Below, in pieces: positions 47,689-57,100 of a stretch of 64,000 nt of DNA. A program made the translations under genes and the position numbers. The notes under the pieces are model-generated. The model did not search any database, was not told where the DNA came from, and was given only the letters and a program-made list of their open reading frames with translations. Origin of the DNA: Amycolatopsis oliviviridis (GTDB taxonomy: Bacteria; Actinomycetota; Actinomycetes; Mycobacteriales; Pseudonocardiaceae); assembly GCF_014654365.1 (NCBI RefSeq), contig NZ_BNAY01000010.1, forward strand, positions 186,001 through 250,000, written 5' to 3'. How positions within the stretch are numbered: position 1 is the first letter of the stretch; each line of letters opens with the position of its first letter.

Positions 47689-48870
47689 GGTCTTCGATTT
47701 CCGGTTCAGGAACGCTGTCGCACCGACACCGTGTGCGACGACGCTCGCCAGCACGGTCACCGCCATGACGCTCAGCGCGACGTCCGCCGCTTCGCCGTCG
47801 AGTGAGTTGAAGGCCAGCAGCCCGAACACGATCGACGCCGCACCGCGTGGCGCCAGCAGGCCGATCGTCATCCGGTCTCGCCACCGGAAATCGGTGCGCA
47901 GCAAGGTGAGCAGCACCGGGATCAGCCGGGCGACGGTCAGCGCGACGACGCTGACGATCACCACACCCCACGTCAGGCCGAAGGACAGCACCAGTACCGC
48001 AGTGCTGCCGAAGACGAACCACATCAGCAGCCCGCACAGCGAACTGACGTCCTCGGCGAGCCCGAGTTCCTCCTCGCCGGGATGCCGGGCGGTCTTGTAG
48101 GCGATGCCGCAGATGAACGCGGCGACGAAACCGTTGCCGCCGATCGCGACGGCGGCGGTGTAGGTCAGCAGCGGCAAGGCGACGGCGGCGACCCGCGCGG
48201 AGTGCCGCGTCGACCAGCCGTGTTTGCCCGTCACGTTCATCGCCACCGCGGCCACCGCGCCGATGACGGAGCCCGCCAGCACGGCCAGCAACGCCGCCGG
48301 GATCGCGGCCTGCAGCGCCTCGCCCGGCGTGTTCGCCTGATGATGGCTCCCCGCCAGGGTGAGCGCGAAGATGAACACCGGCGCGACGACGCCGTCGTTG
48401 TACCCGCTTTCGACGTTCAGCAGATGCCGCACGCGTTCGGGCAGCCGGACGTCGTGCACCACCGACGTCGCCGGCGCGAAGTCCGTCGGCGCGATGATGC
48501 AGGCGATCAGCAGGACCGCCGCCCAGCCGAGGCCGGGAAGCGTCAGCAAGCCGACGCCCATCACGATCAGGATCGTCAGCGGCAGCGCGATGAGCAGCAG
48601 CCGCACCGCGGTTTTGGCGTCATGACCGAGATAGCCGCCCTTCACCGCGGTGGCGTCCACGAACAGCAGCAACGCGAGGATCAGTTCCGCCGCGTTGAGC
48701 GCGATCTCGGTGTTGAGCCCGTTGCCGAGGTCGTTGCGGGTGCTGAACCCGATCGCCAGCCCCGCCGTGACCATCGCCATCGGAGCGGTGATCTGCCACC
48801 GTTCCAGCCGTGCCGCCGTCATCGTCCAAGCCAGCACGACGACCGCACCGACGAGCACGCTCTGGATCAT
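47683..48870 (-). CDS. Cation:proton antiporter (NhaP type)
   Basis: A 395-residue CPA1 antiporter with 10-12 helices. The ion site is IAPTDFAPATSVV and the next conserved block is NVESGYNDGVVAPVFIFAL. The late APRGAASIVFGLLAF matches the family. It probably exchanges Na+ or K+ for H+. The ATG follows GAGGGACGGGG. The stop TGA comes from the terminal repeat of the neighbouring MITE-like element. Confidence 0.88.
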   Translation of the reverse strand: MIQSVLVGAVVVLAWTMTAARLERWQITAPMAMVTAGLAIGFSTRNDLGNGLNTEIALNAAELILALLLFVDATAVKGGYLGHDAKTAVRLLLIALPLTILIVMGVGLLTLPGLGWAAVLLIACIIAPTDFAPATSVVHDVRLPERVRHLLNVESGYNDGVVAPVFIFALTLAGSHHQANTPGEALQAAIPAALLAVLAGSVIGAVAAVAMNVTGKHGWSTRHSARVAAVALPLLTYTAAVAIGGNGFVAAFICGIAYKTARHPGEEELGLAEDVSSLCGLLMWFVFGSTAVLVLSFGLTWGVVIVSVVALTVARLIPVLLTLLRTDFRWRDRMTIGLLAPRGAASIVFGLLAFNSLDGEAADVALSVMAVTVLASVVAHGVGATAFLNRKSKTS

Positions 48871-48962
48871 CTACCCCGTCCCTCGTTCCCGGTGGACTCC
48901 CCTGCCACCGGGAACGAGCATAGAGGCCGGGCGGAGCGCGGCGGTCCACAAAGGAACGCCGA

Positions 48963-51251
48963 TCACACCACCGCGCCGTTGTCGTCGCGCTTTTGTGTCC
49001 GCGACGGCTTGCGATCGGGACGTCCGGCCCCCGGCCACCGCTTGTCGAGCAGGATCGCGACGGGACCGGCGGTGGCCACAGTGGACACTGTGCCGGCGAC
49101 GAGTCCCAACAGGAGCGCGAGGGCGAAGTCGGCCAGCGAACCGTCCCCGAGGAACAGCAGCGCACCGAGCACGAACAGCACGCCGATCCCGGTGTTGATC
49201 GTCCGGGGCAGCGTCTGCAGCACGGCCGTGCCGACGACGCGCGGGAACGGCTCCTTGCGCCGCTGTCCCCGCACTTCGCGGACCCTGTCGAAGACCACCA
49301 CCGAGTCGTTGACCGAGTAGCCGATCACGGTCAGCAGCGCGGCGAGGAAGACGCCGTCCATGGACTTGCCCAGCCAGGCGAAGATCCCGAGGATGATCAG
49401 GACGTCCTGGGCGAGCGCGGCCACGGTGGCCAGCCCGAGCCGCCAGTCGAACCGTACCGCCAGGTAGATCAGCTGCGCCAGCACCGCGAGGCAGAGCGCG
49501 ATCACCGCCTTGGTGCGCAGTTCGGCGCCGAGGCTCGGGCCGATCTGCTCGTCACGGATCTCGGTGGCGTCCCCGGCGACCCCGGAGACCGCGGCCCGGA
49601 TCCGCTCGGTGGCGGCGTCGTCGATCGGCTCGGTGCGGACCGAGATGTCCTTCTCACCGGACAGCTGCACGACGGCGCGGGGGAATCCGGCGTCGGAGAC
49701 CGCGTCGCGGACCTGCTCGACGTCGGCGGGCGACGAAGTGCTGTATTCGATCACCCGGCCGCCGGTGAACTCGACGCCGAGGTTCGGCCCCGCCACGAAC
49801 AGTCCCGCGATCGCGGCGATGACGACCGCGCCCGCGACCATCAGCCAGCGCCGGGGTTTGCCGAGGAACTCCGGGTCACGCCGGTTCACCCATTGACGGA
49901 CCTTGCCCTCGTGGGTGAGCCCGGAAAGCCGCGGTTTGCGCGCGACGAACCCGCGCATCGTGAGGTGCAGCAGCAAGCGCGTGAGCACGAGCGAGATGAA
50001 CAGGGCCACGACGACACCGATGGACAGCGTCACCCCGAATCCGCGCACCGGCCCGGACGCCAGCCAGAACAACAGTCCCGCGGCGAGCAACGTGGTCACG
50101 TTCGAATCGACGATCGCCGACAACGCGCCGCTGAACCCGCGGCTGACCGACCGCGGCAGCGAGCCCCCGCGTTTGACCGAGTGTTCCTCTCTCGCCCGTT
50201 CGAAGACGAGCACGGTGGCGTCGACGGCCATGCCGATGGCGAGGACGAACCCGGCGAGCCCCGGCAAGGTCAGTGTCGCGCCGACGGCGAGCAGGGCGGC
50301 GTAGGACACGGCGGCGTACGCCACCAGTGTGCCCACGGCGATCAGCCCGGCCAGGCGATACACCGCGAGCAGGAACAGCGCGGTCAGCGCCAGGCCGATC
50401 ACGGCGGCGCGGGCGCTGGCGTCGATCGCGGCGGCACCGAGCGTGGGACCGACGGTCCGCTGCTCGATGATCTCGACCGGTGTCGGCAGCGCGCCGGCGT
50501 TGATCAGCAACGCCAGATCCTTCGCTTCGGCCGGGGAGAACTGCCCGGTGATCTGGGTGCTACCGCCGACGATCCCGACCCCGCAGGCGACCTGCGGGCT
50601 CACCTGGGGCGACGAGATCACCTTGTCGTCGAGCGCGATCGCCACCCGGCGGGTCGGGTCACCGGGCGGCGAGCAGGCCGCCTGCCCGGTCAGCCGTTCC
50701 CAGGCACGACCGGAATCCCCTTTGAAGTCAACGGAAACGAGCCAGCCGCCGCCTCCTTGCGAATCGATCGACGAGCGTGCCTCGTCGACGCCTTCGCCGG
50801 TCAGCGCGGCGGGTCCCAGCGTGATCGGCTGTCCGCTCTCATCGGGAAGGACACGGGTGTCCGGCTTGTCGCCGGGGGCCGACCCGACGCCGGCCACCGG
50901 GTGGAAGGACAGTTGCGCGGTGCGGCCGATCACCTCGACGGCTTCGCGCGGATCCCGCACGCCGGGCAGTTCGACGATGATCCGGTTGTCCCCGGAGCGG
51001 GCGAGCATGGGCTCGGCGACACCCAGCGCGTCGACCCGGCGGCGCAGCACCTCGAGCGTCCGGTCGGTGGTCTCGGCGTCGGCGGTGACGGTGGGCGAAT
51101 TCTTGGTCTCCAGCACGATCTGCGTGCCACCACGCAGATCGAGCCCCAGGCGCGGGGCGGTGGTCAGCAACAGGTACACGGTCGCGGCGAGGACGACCAG
51201 CGAGACGACGGCTCGCCCGGTCATACCTCGCCGCGCGGTTTCGCGCGGCAC
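48963..51251 (-). CDS. secDF: Fused SecDF translocase subunit
   Basis: A 762-residue RND-type protein combining SecD (LGLDLRGGTQIVLETKN, large periplasmic P1 region, FVLAIGMAVDATVLVFERAREE) and SecF (LGVEFTGGRVIEYSTS, VIGYSVNDSVVVFDRVRE). It uses the proton gradient to pull secreted proteins out of the SecYEG channel. Actinobacteria generally encode separate secD and secF next to ruvB, so this fused form is likely a second set. GTG 51251 has GAGGAG eight bases upstream and is preferred to ATG 51224. Confidence 0.88.
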   Translation of the reverse strand: MPRETARRGMTGRAVVSLVVLAATVYLLLTTAPRLGLDLRGGTQIVLETKNSPTVTADAETTDRTLEVLRRRVDALGVAEPMLARSGDNRIIVELPGVRDPREAVEVIGRTAQLSFHPVAGVGSAPGDKPDTRVLPDESGQPITLGPAALTGEGVDEARSSIDSQGGGGWLVSVDFKGDSGRAWERLTGQAACSPPGDPTRRVAIALDDKVISSPQVSPQVACGVGIVGGSTQITGQFSPAEAKDLALLINAGALPTPVEIIEQRTVGPTLGAAAIDASARAAVIGLALTALFLLAVYRLAGLIAVGTLVAYAAVSYAALLAVGATLTLPGLAGFVLAIGMAVDATVLVFERAREEHSVKRGGSLPRSVSRGFSGALSAIVDSNVTTLLAAGLLFWLASGPVRGFGVTLSIGVVVALFISLVLTRLLLHLTMRGFVARKPRLSGLTHEGKVRQWVNRRDPEFLGKPRRWLMVAGAVVIAAIAGLFVAGPNLGVEFTGGRVIEYSTSSPADVEQVRDAVSDAGFPRAVVQLSGEKDISVRTEPIDDAATERIRAAVSGVAGDATEIRDEQIGPSLGAELRTKAVIALCLAVLAQLIYLAVRFDWRLGLATVAALAQDVLIILGIFAWLGKSMDGVFLAALLTVIGYSVNDSVVVFDRVREVRGQRRKEPFPRVVGTAVLQTLPRTINTGIGVLFVLGALLFLGDGSLADFALALLLGLVAGTVSTVATAGPVAILLDKRWPGAGRPDRKPSRTQKRDDNGAVV

Positions 51252-51274
51252 GAAGGTTTCTCCTCGATGAATTC

Positions 51275-51302
51275 CTCCGCGCGCGGCGAAAGGCGCGCGG
51301 AG
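51275..51302 (-). terminator. Hairpin upstream of secDF
   Basis: Perfect 10-bp stem CTCCGCGCGC/GCGCGCGGAG with an 8-base loop, between the small secreted-protein gene and secDF, ending 23 bases before the secDF start. It may be a terminator for the upstream gene or a leader hairpin of secDF. Confidence 0.5.
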
Positions 51303-51339
51303 TCCCGGTCCGGGCACGCGGAAGTCGCGCCCGGGAGCT

Positions 51340-51732
51340 TCAGACGGCTACCGGGATGGGAGGAGCGCGATCGCCCAGCGCGAGGCGGTTCGCCGTGCGC
51401 CGGGGAGGAGTGACGTCGTCGTGGAGTTCGCTGAGGCGGAGCAGGGTCGTGGACGCGGGCCCGTGCGGGACGGTCCCGAAGAGAGGCAGGTCACCGTGAC
51501 CGTGCACACCCAGCAGCGAGGGTTCGGCGGCGAGCCTGCCCATGGCGCGCACCGGCGCGACGGCCTTGGAGACCGAGGAGTCGACCGTCGCGTTCGCCCC
51601 GCGCGACTCGTCCGCCGATGCGGAATCACCCGAGTGCGGCGCGAGGAACAGGCCGAGCGAGGTGAGCACGGCGGCGAGCAGGACCAGCACGGCCCGCCTC
51701 GCAGGCCGGTACCTCCGGCTGTCCACCGTCAT
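51340..51732 (-). CDS. Small exported protein of unknown function
   Basis: A 130-residue protein with a signal anchor (AVLVLLAAVLTSLGLFLA) after a short basic N-terminus. The rest has low complexity with an His-rich VHGHGDLPLFG segment and no recognised domain. GGGAGCG precedes the ATG. It follows the TetR gene by 29 bases in the same orientation, so it may belong to that unit. Confidence 0.6.
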   Translation of the reverse strand: MTVDSRRYRPARRAVLVLLAAVLTSLGLFLAPHSGDSASADESRGANATVDSSVSKAVAPVRAMGRLAAEPSLLGVHGHGDLPLFGTVPHGPASTTLLRLSELHDDVTPPRRTANRLALGDRAPPIPVAV

Positions 51733-51761
51733 CGACACGCTCCCAGGTTCTCGACGACACC

Positions 51762-52382
51762 CTACTGGGATCCGGCCTGCCGCCACAGGCGCGTGATCCC
51801 CGCGCGGACGCGGCCCTCCCCCAGTTCCGGAAGCAACGCGGTCAGATGCTCGGCCGCCAGCGGGGCGAGCAGGGCGTGCGCGGCGTGCTCGGGATCGGGG
51901 ACGCCGTCGAGCAGGATCGCGACGTGCCGGTGCCAGAACCGGTAGGCCCCGATGCGGTAGCGCGCGCCCGGCGCCGCGGTCTCCGACATCCGCACCAGAG
52001 GCAGGTGCTTGAGCACGTAGTCGACGTACGCGTCGGCGAAGGCCACGAGCCGTTCGGCCGGCGGAGCGCCCGGCCCCAGCGGCGGCGGGCCGTGCAGGAT
52101 CCCTTCCTGGAGCACGCGTTCCCGGGCGTCCAGCAGCGCCGCGGCCAGCCCCGCCTTGTCCCCGAAGCGGCGGAACAGCGTCCCCTTGCCCACTCCCGCG
52201 GCCGCCGCGACCTGGTCCATCGACACCGCTTCGACGTCGTGCCCGTCGAACAGCGACGCGGCCGCGTCCAGGATGGCGGCCCGGTTGCGGGCGGCGTCGG
52301 CGCGTTCCTTGGGCGGCGGCGTACGCAGAAGTTCCAGAGACGTTGCAGAAGCGGACTGTGGTCCGTTATGGTCGTGAGGCAC
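51762..52382 (-). CDS. TetR-family regulator
   Basis: A 206-residue TetR-type repressor: ADAARNRAAILDAAASLFDG...SMDQVAAAAGVGKGTLFRRFGDKAGL at the HTH, followed by an unspecific ligand domain. TAGAGT is six bases before GTG 52382, so it is leaderless. The palindrome GGACTCTAGTCC covers that -10 box and lies in the divergent promoter region of the rhodanese gene, which should therefore be its target. Confidence 0.88.
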   Translation of the reverse strand: MPHDHNGPQSASATSLELLRTPPPKERADAARNRAAILDAAASLFDGHDVEAVSMDQVAAAAGVGKGTLFRRFGDKAGLAAALLDARERVLQEGILHGPPPLGPGAPPAERLVAFADAYVDYVLKHLPLVRMSETAAPGARYRIGAYRFWHRHVAILLDGVPDPEHAAHALLAPLAAEHLTALLPELGEGRVRAGITRLWRQAGSQ

Positions 52383-52386
52383 ATAT

Positions 52387-52398
52387 GGACTCTAGTCC
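52387..52398. promoter_or_regulatory. TetR operator palindrome
   Basis: The perfect 12-bp palindrome GGACTCTAGTCC overlapping the -10 box of the TetR gene and lying 21 bases before the start of the rhodanese gene. Confidence 0.65.
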
Positions 52399-52418
52399 GA
52401 TTAACCGGAGGTAGCGAC

Positions 52419-52745
52419 ATGACCGCACTCATCACCCGTGACGAGCTGAAGGCCGCGATCGACGCGAAGACCGTGACGGTGGTCGACGCGTTGGGTGGCG
52501 AGTACTACGCCAAGCAGCATCTGCCCGGCGCCGTTCCCCTGGTCCTCGCCGACGTCGACGCGCGGGCCGCGACCGTCCTGCCCGATCGCGGCGCCGCGAT
52601 CGTCACCTACTGCTCGAACCCCGCGTGCCCCAACAGCGGACAGGTCGCCGACCGGCTCACCGCCCTCGGCTACTCCGACGTCCGCAAGTACCGGGAGGGC
52701 ATCGAGGACTGGGCCGACGCGGGCCTGCCCCTCGAACAGGACTGA
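52419..52745 (+). CDS. Rhodanese-like sulfurtransferase
   Basis: A 108-residue single-domain rhodanese. The active-site loop is YCSNPACPNSGQ with Cys65 as the probable nucleophile; Cys70 in the same loop could allow a disulfide or polysulfide step. It would carry a persulfide between sulfur donors and acceptors, or detoxify reactive sulfur. GGAGG precedes the ATG. It is divergent from a TetR gene with a shared palindrome and convergent with the DinB-like gene four bases away. Confidence 0.88.
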   Translation: MTALITRDELKAAIDAKTVTVVDALGGEYYAKQHLPGAVPLVLADVDARAATVLPDRGAAIVTYCSNPACPNSGQVADRLTALGYSDVRKYREGIEDWADAGLPLEQD

Positions 52746-52748
52746 CTC

Positions 52749-53417
52749 TCAGACCTGCGGCGGGACGCGCCGTCGCAGGATCGGGACGCCGTCGCCGCCG
52801 AGGTCGCCCAGGTAGGCCGCCCGTCCGGTCATGGCCATGATCAGCGCCAGGGTCGTACCCGAGACGAGCGGACCCGACCCGACGGCGAAGGGGCCGTCGG
52901 TCGCTTCCAGCCGCAGCCCGCCGATGCGCCCTTTCGCCATCACCACCATGTCGGCGCCCTGGTAGTACCCGGCCAGCGCGGTGAGGACGGCGATCGGGTA
53001 GTCCCGGCGCAGGCCGAGCGGACGGCGGATGTCCTCGGCGTGGACGATCGCCTCGCCGAGCATCGCCATCTTGGGCAGGGGTGGTTTCGTCGTGCTGCTG
53101 ACGACACGGCGGAACCGCTCCAGCGTCTCGGCGCCGTCCTCGCCCAGCTGCTCGGCCAGCCGCAGGGCGACCTGCTTGTCGAAATCGAACCGGCAGCGGA
53201 TCACCCCGGCGAACCACCGCGCCGGCGTGAGGCTCGCCCCCGCGGTCAGGTGCGCGAGCACCTCGCGCACCGACAGTCCGGCGCACAGTGACGGCGTTTT
53301 CCACCGCTCTTCGCCGAGTCCCGTGAGGTCGTTCGCCAGCGCCGCCCGCTCGGTGCGGATCAGCGGCCAGACCCCCGTCGTGGCGCGGTCGCGCGCCTTC
53401 GGTCCTGAATCCGTCAT
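52749..53417 (-). CDS. Maleylpyruvate isomerase-like DinB-fold protein
   Basis: A 222-residue protein of the mycothiol-dependent maleylpyruvate isomerase N-terminal (MDMPI) type. The motif LCAGLSVREVLAHLTAGASL carries the first His, and GEAIVHAEDIRRPLG another with nearby acidic residues, matching the metal site. It probably uses mycothiol; the substrate is unknown. GGAGGG precedes the ATG. Confidence 0.8.
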   Translation of the reverse strand: MTDSGPKARDRATTGVWPLIRTERAALANDLTGLGEERWKTPSLCAGLSVREVLAHLTAGASLTPARWFAGVIRCRFDFDKQVALRLAEQLGEDGAETLERFRRVVSSTTKPPLPKMAMLGEAIVHAEDIRRPLGLRRDYPIAVLTALAGYYQGADMVVMAKGRIGGLRLEATDGPFAVGSGPLVSGTTLALIMAMTGRAAYLGDLGGDGVPILRRRVPPQV

Positions 53418-53516
53418 CCGGGTCCCTCCAGTCATCGTCCTGCACAGGAGAGACTCCCGCCGGGGTGCGGAATCATCGGTCTTCGATAATCGAAGGCGCA
53501 GCACGCCGCGCACTTA

Positions 53517-53726
53517 TTGAGGGGTAGGGCAAAGGTGTCATGCTCGCTCGCCCGGCGGTTGTCAGGTTCGGAGGTCGCGAGAAGGCTTTCGCAACGCCGC
53601 CGACCCGCCAGACCGCGCCGGGCCAAGGTGGTCGTGAGTGGTAAGTGTCGTTCTAACGTCACTCACCACTCACGACCACCCCAACCCACGCCTCACTTGA
53701 CCCGCCATCTTTGCCTTACCCCTCAA
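53517..53726. repeat. 18-bp inverted repeats bordering a 210-bp segment
   Basis: TTGAGGGGTAGGGCAAAG (53517-53534) and CTTTGCCTTACCCCTCAA (53709-53726) are inverted copies with one mismatch; similarity extends to about 22 bases. Between them are 174 bases holding a solo type A palindrome (53631-53676). It may be a second kind of small mobile element with the A element nested inside. Confidence 0.55.
53631..53676. repeat. Type A palindrome (solo, nested)
   Basis: GTCGTGAGTGGTAAGTGTCG, TTCTAACGTC, ACTCACCACTCACGAC. It lies between the 18-bp inverted repeats. One arm has G where others have A (CTCACC), as in copy 2 of the MITE-like element. Confidence 0.8.
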
Positions 53727-53743
53727 GAGAAAGTGTGGGACCG

Positions 53744-54154
53744 ATGATCCAGCGCTGGAATCCGGAGACCGTGGCGGCCCCGATCGGGCCGTACAGCCAT
53801 CTGGTCCGCGTACCCGCCGATCACGAGCTCGTCGTCGTGTCCGGTCAGGTCGGCGTGCTGCCCGACGGCGAACTCGCCGGGCCCGACGCCGAGTCCCAGA
53901 CCCGCGCGTTGCTCGCCAACCTCGAAAGACTGCTCGAAGCCTCGGGCGCCGGACCGGAGCACCTGGTCAAGATCTTCAGCATGCTGTCCGGCACCGAGCA
54001 CCTCGGCGGTTTCCGCTCGGCGATGCGCGAGACCTTCACCCGCTGGTACCCGGAAGCGGACTGGCCCGCCCAGTCGCTGATCGTGGTGGCCGCGCTGGCC
54101 CGGCCCGAGCTCGTCGTCGAGGTCGAAGCGCTGATCGCGGTGCCCCGGCGCTGA
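53744..54154 (+). CDS. RidA-family protein
   Basis: A 136-residue Rid-family protein (YjgF/YER057c/UK114). It has the GPYSHLVRV start, SGQVGVLPDGEL, and the C-terminal WPAQSLIVVAALARPELVVEVEALIA. The catalytic Arg of RidA proper (usually in RAxVxVxxLP) is replaced in LARPELVVEVEA, so imine deaminase activity is uncertain and it may belong to another Rid subgroup. GTGTGGGA stands before the ATG. Its stop lies in the hairpin that separates it from the giant wall-protein gene. Confidence 0.82.
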   Translation: MIQRWNPETVAAPIGPYSHLVRVPADHELVVVSGQVGVLPDGELAGPDAESQTRALLANLERLLEASGAGPEHLVKIFSMLSGTEHLGGFRSAMRETFTRWYPEADWPAQSLIVVAALARPELVVEVEALIAVPRR

Positions 54155-54169
54155 GCCGGCCGGGGCACC
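54139..54169. terminator. Bidirectional terminator, RidA / wall protein
   Basis: Perfect 10-bp stem GGTGCCCCGG/CCGGGGCACC with an 11-base loop. It includes the RidA stop codon and ends eight bases before the stop of the convergent wall-protein gene. Confidence 0.7.
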
Positions 54170-54176
54170 GCGCCGG

Positions 54177-57100
54177 TCAGGACTCCCGGCGCCTCCGTCC
54201 GGCGAGGAGCAGCAGCGCGCCGATGGCCAGCATGCCCAGCGCCAGGATCGACATCGTCTTCACCGGCGAACCGGTGACCGCGAGGCCAGGCGGGCGCGGG
54301 GTGGGCGGCGGCTGCGGGTTCGGCTTGTCCGGCGGCTGCGGAGTCGGCGGCACGCGGGTGTCGGTCCCGCAGTCGGGGTTCTCCGAACCCGGCGGGCAGT
54401 TGCCGCCCGGGGTGTCGGACGTGACCACGTTGCGCAGGCGGTGGTCACCGGTCGCCGGCTTCCGCACGGTGACCGCGTAGGTGACGGTGGCCTTCTCCCC
54501 CGGCTTCAGCTCGCCCTTCCAGGTGAGCTTGGGCGCGGAGTAGGTGACCGTTCCCGTGCTGGCCTTCGCGGTGCCGTCGAAGGTGGCGTCGTCCAGCACC
54601 TGGCTCAGGTCGTCGGTGAAAGTCGCGTCGTCCACCACCGCCTGCCCGGTGTTCTCCACCGTGACGGTGAACGTGACGACCTCGCCCGGCTTGGCCTCCG
54701 TCTTGTCGACCGTCTTCTTGATCTTCAGGCTGGACAACGGCGTCGTCGTGCCGCACTTCGGATCCTTGCTGCCCGGCGGGCAGTTGCCACCCGGGGTGTC
54801 GGTGGTGATCACGTTGGTGAGCTTGCCGTCGCCGCCGGTCTTGGTCACCTTGACGCTGTAGGTGACCGTCGCCGTCTGCCCGATCTCCAGGTCGCCGGTC
54901 CAGGTCAGCTTCGGTTCCGCATAGGTCACCGAACCGATCGTCGCCGCACCGTCCTTCTGGAACACGGCGTCGTCGAGGACCTCGGTGAGGTCGTCGGTGA
55001 ACGTCGCGCCGGTCAGTTTCGTCTTGCCGGTGTTGCGGACCGTCACCGTGTACTTGACGACGTCGCCCGGGTTGGCCGTGGCCTTGTCCGCCTTCTTCTC
55101 CAACGAGATCCCGGGCACCGGCGTCACGGTCGAGCACGCCGGGTCGTCGGACTGCGGCGGGCAGGTGCCCGGGGTGTTGGTGCTGACGGTGTTCCGCAGT
55201 TCGTGGTCGCCCGTGACCGGGTTCTTCACCTTCACCGAGTACTTCAGCGTGGTCGACGCCCCCACCGGGAGATCGCCGGTCCACACCAGGTTCGGCGCGG
55301 TGAAGGCGAACGTCCCGGCGACCGGGGCCGCCACGGCGTCATCCCGGTAGTCGGCGTCGTCCAGCACCTCGGACAGGTCGTCCGTGACCCGTGCGGCGTC
55401 CTCGCCGACCAGATCGACCTTGCCGGTGTTGGTGACGGACACGGTGTAGGTGACGACGTCGCCCGGGTTTGCGGTCTGCTTGTCCGACGTCTTCTTGACC
55501 GTCAGCTCGCGGGACGGCACGTCCGCGACGCAGTTCGGGTCGGTGGAACCCGGCGGGCAGTTGTTGCCCGGCGTCTCCGAGGTGACCACATTGGACAGTT
55601 TCTTGTCACCGGTGTCCGGGTTCTTGATCTTGACCGTGTAGGTGATGGTCGAGGTCTGCCCGAGGTCGAGATCACCGGTCCACGTCAGCTTCGGGGCCGC
55701 GTAGGTGACGCCGCCGATGGTGGCCGCGCCGTCGTTCTGGTAGTCGGCGTCGTCCAGGACCTCCGTCATGTCGTCGATGAACGTCGCACCGGTTTGCTTG
55801 GTCTGCCCGGTGTTGGTGACGGTGATCGTGTACTTCACCGTGTCGCCGGGATCGACCGTCTTCTTGTCGGCGGTCTTCTTGATGAGCAGCCCGGACACCG
55901 GAGTGGTCGTGCCGCACTTCGGATCCGTGGATCCCGGAGGACAGTTGCCGCCCGGCGTCTCCGACGTCACCACGTTGGTGAGCTTGTCGTCGCCGGAGTT
56001 CGGGTTCTTCACCTTGACCGTGTAGGTCACCGTGGCCGTCGCGCCGACGTCGAGGTCACCGGTCCAGGTCAGTTCGGGCTCGGCGTAGGACACCGCACCG
56101 ATCGTCGCCGCGCCGTCGTTCAGGTAATCCGCGTCGTCCAGCACCTGGGTCAGATCGTCGGTGAAGGTCGCACCGGAGATCTTGGTCTGCCCCGTGTTCG
56201 TGACGGTGACCGTGTACTTCACGATGTCACCGGGGTTCGCCGAGGCCTTGTCGACCGCCTTCTCGATCTTCAGACCCGACACCGGGGTTTCCGTGCCGCA
56301 AGCCGGATCCGTCGAGCCAGGCGGGCAGTTGCCGCCCGGCGTCTCGGAGGTGACCGCGTTCTTGAGCTTGTTGTCGCCGGTGTTCGGGTTCTTGACCTTG
56401 ACGGTGTAGGTCACCGTCGCCTTGTCACCGACGCCGAGGTCGCCGGTCCACGTCAGCTTCGGCGAGGCGAACGTGACCGCGCCGATGGTCGCGGCGCCGT
56501 CGTTCTGATAGTCCGCGTCGTCGAGTACCTGCGTCAGGTCGTCCGTGAAGGTCGCACCGGGGATCTTGGTCTGACCGGTGTTCGTGACGGTGACCGTGTA
56601 CTTCACAACGTCACCGGGGTTCGCCGAGGCCTTGTCGACCGCCTTCTCGATCTTCAAGCCCGACACGGGCGTCGTCGTGGTGCACTTCGGATCCGTGGAA
56701 TCCGGCGGGCAGTTCCCGCCCGGCGTTTCGGAAGTGACAGTGTTGATGAGCTTGTTGTCGCCGGCGGTGGGGTTCTTGACCTTCACCGTGTAAGTGACCG
56801 TGGAGGTGGCACCGATGTCGAGGTCACCGGTCCAGGTCAGCTTCGGCTCCACATAGGACACCGCACCGATCGTCGCGGCACCGTCGTTCTGATAGGCGGC
56901 ATCGTCGAGCACCTGTGTCAGGTCGTCGGTAAAGGTCGCACCGGCCAGCTTGGTCTGCCCCGTGTTGGTCACGGTGACCGTGTACTTCACGACATCACCC
57001 GGGTTCGCCGAAGCCTTGTCGACCGCCTTCTCGATCTTCAAACCCGACACCGGCGTCTTGGTGCCGCACTTCGGATCCGTCGAACCCGGCGGGCAGTTCC

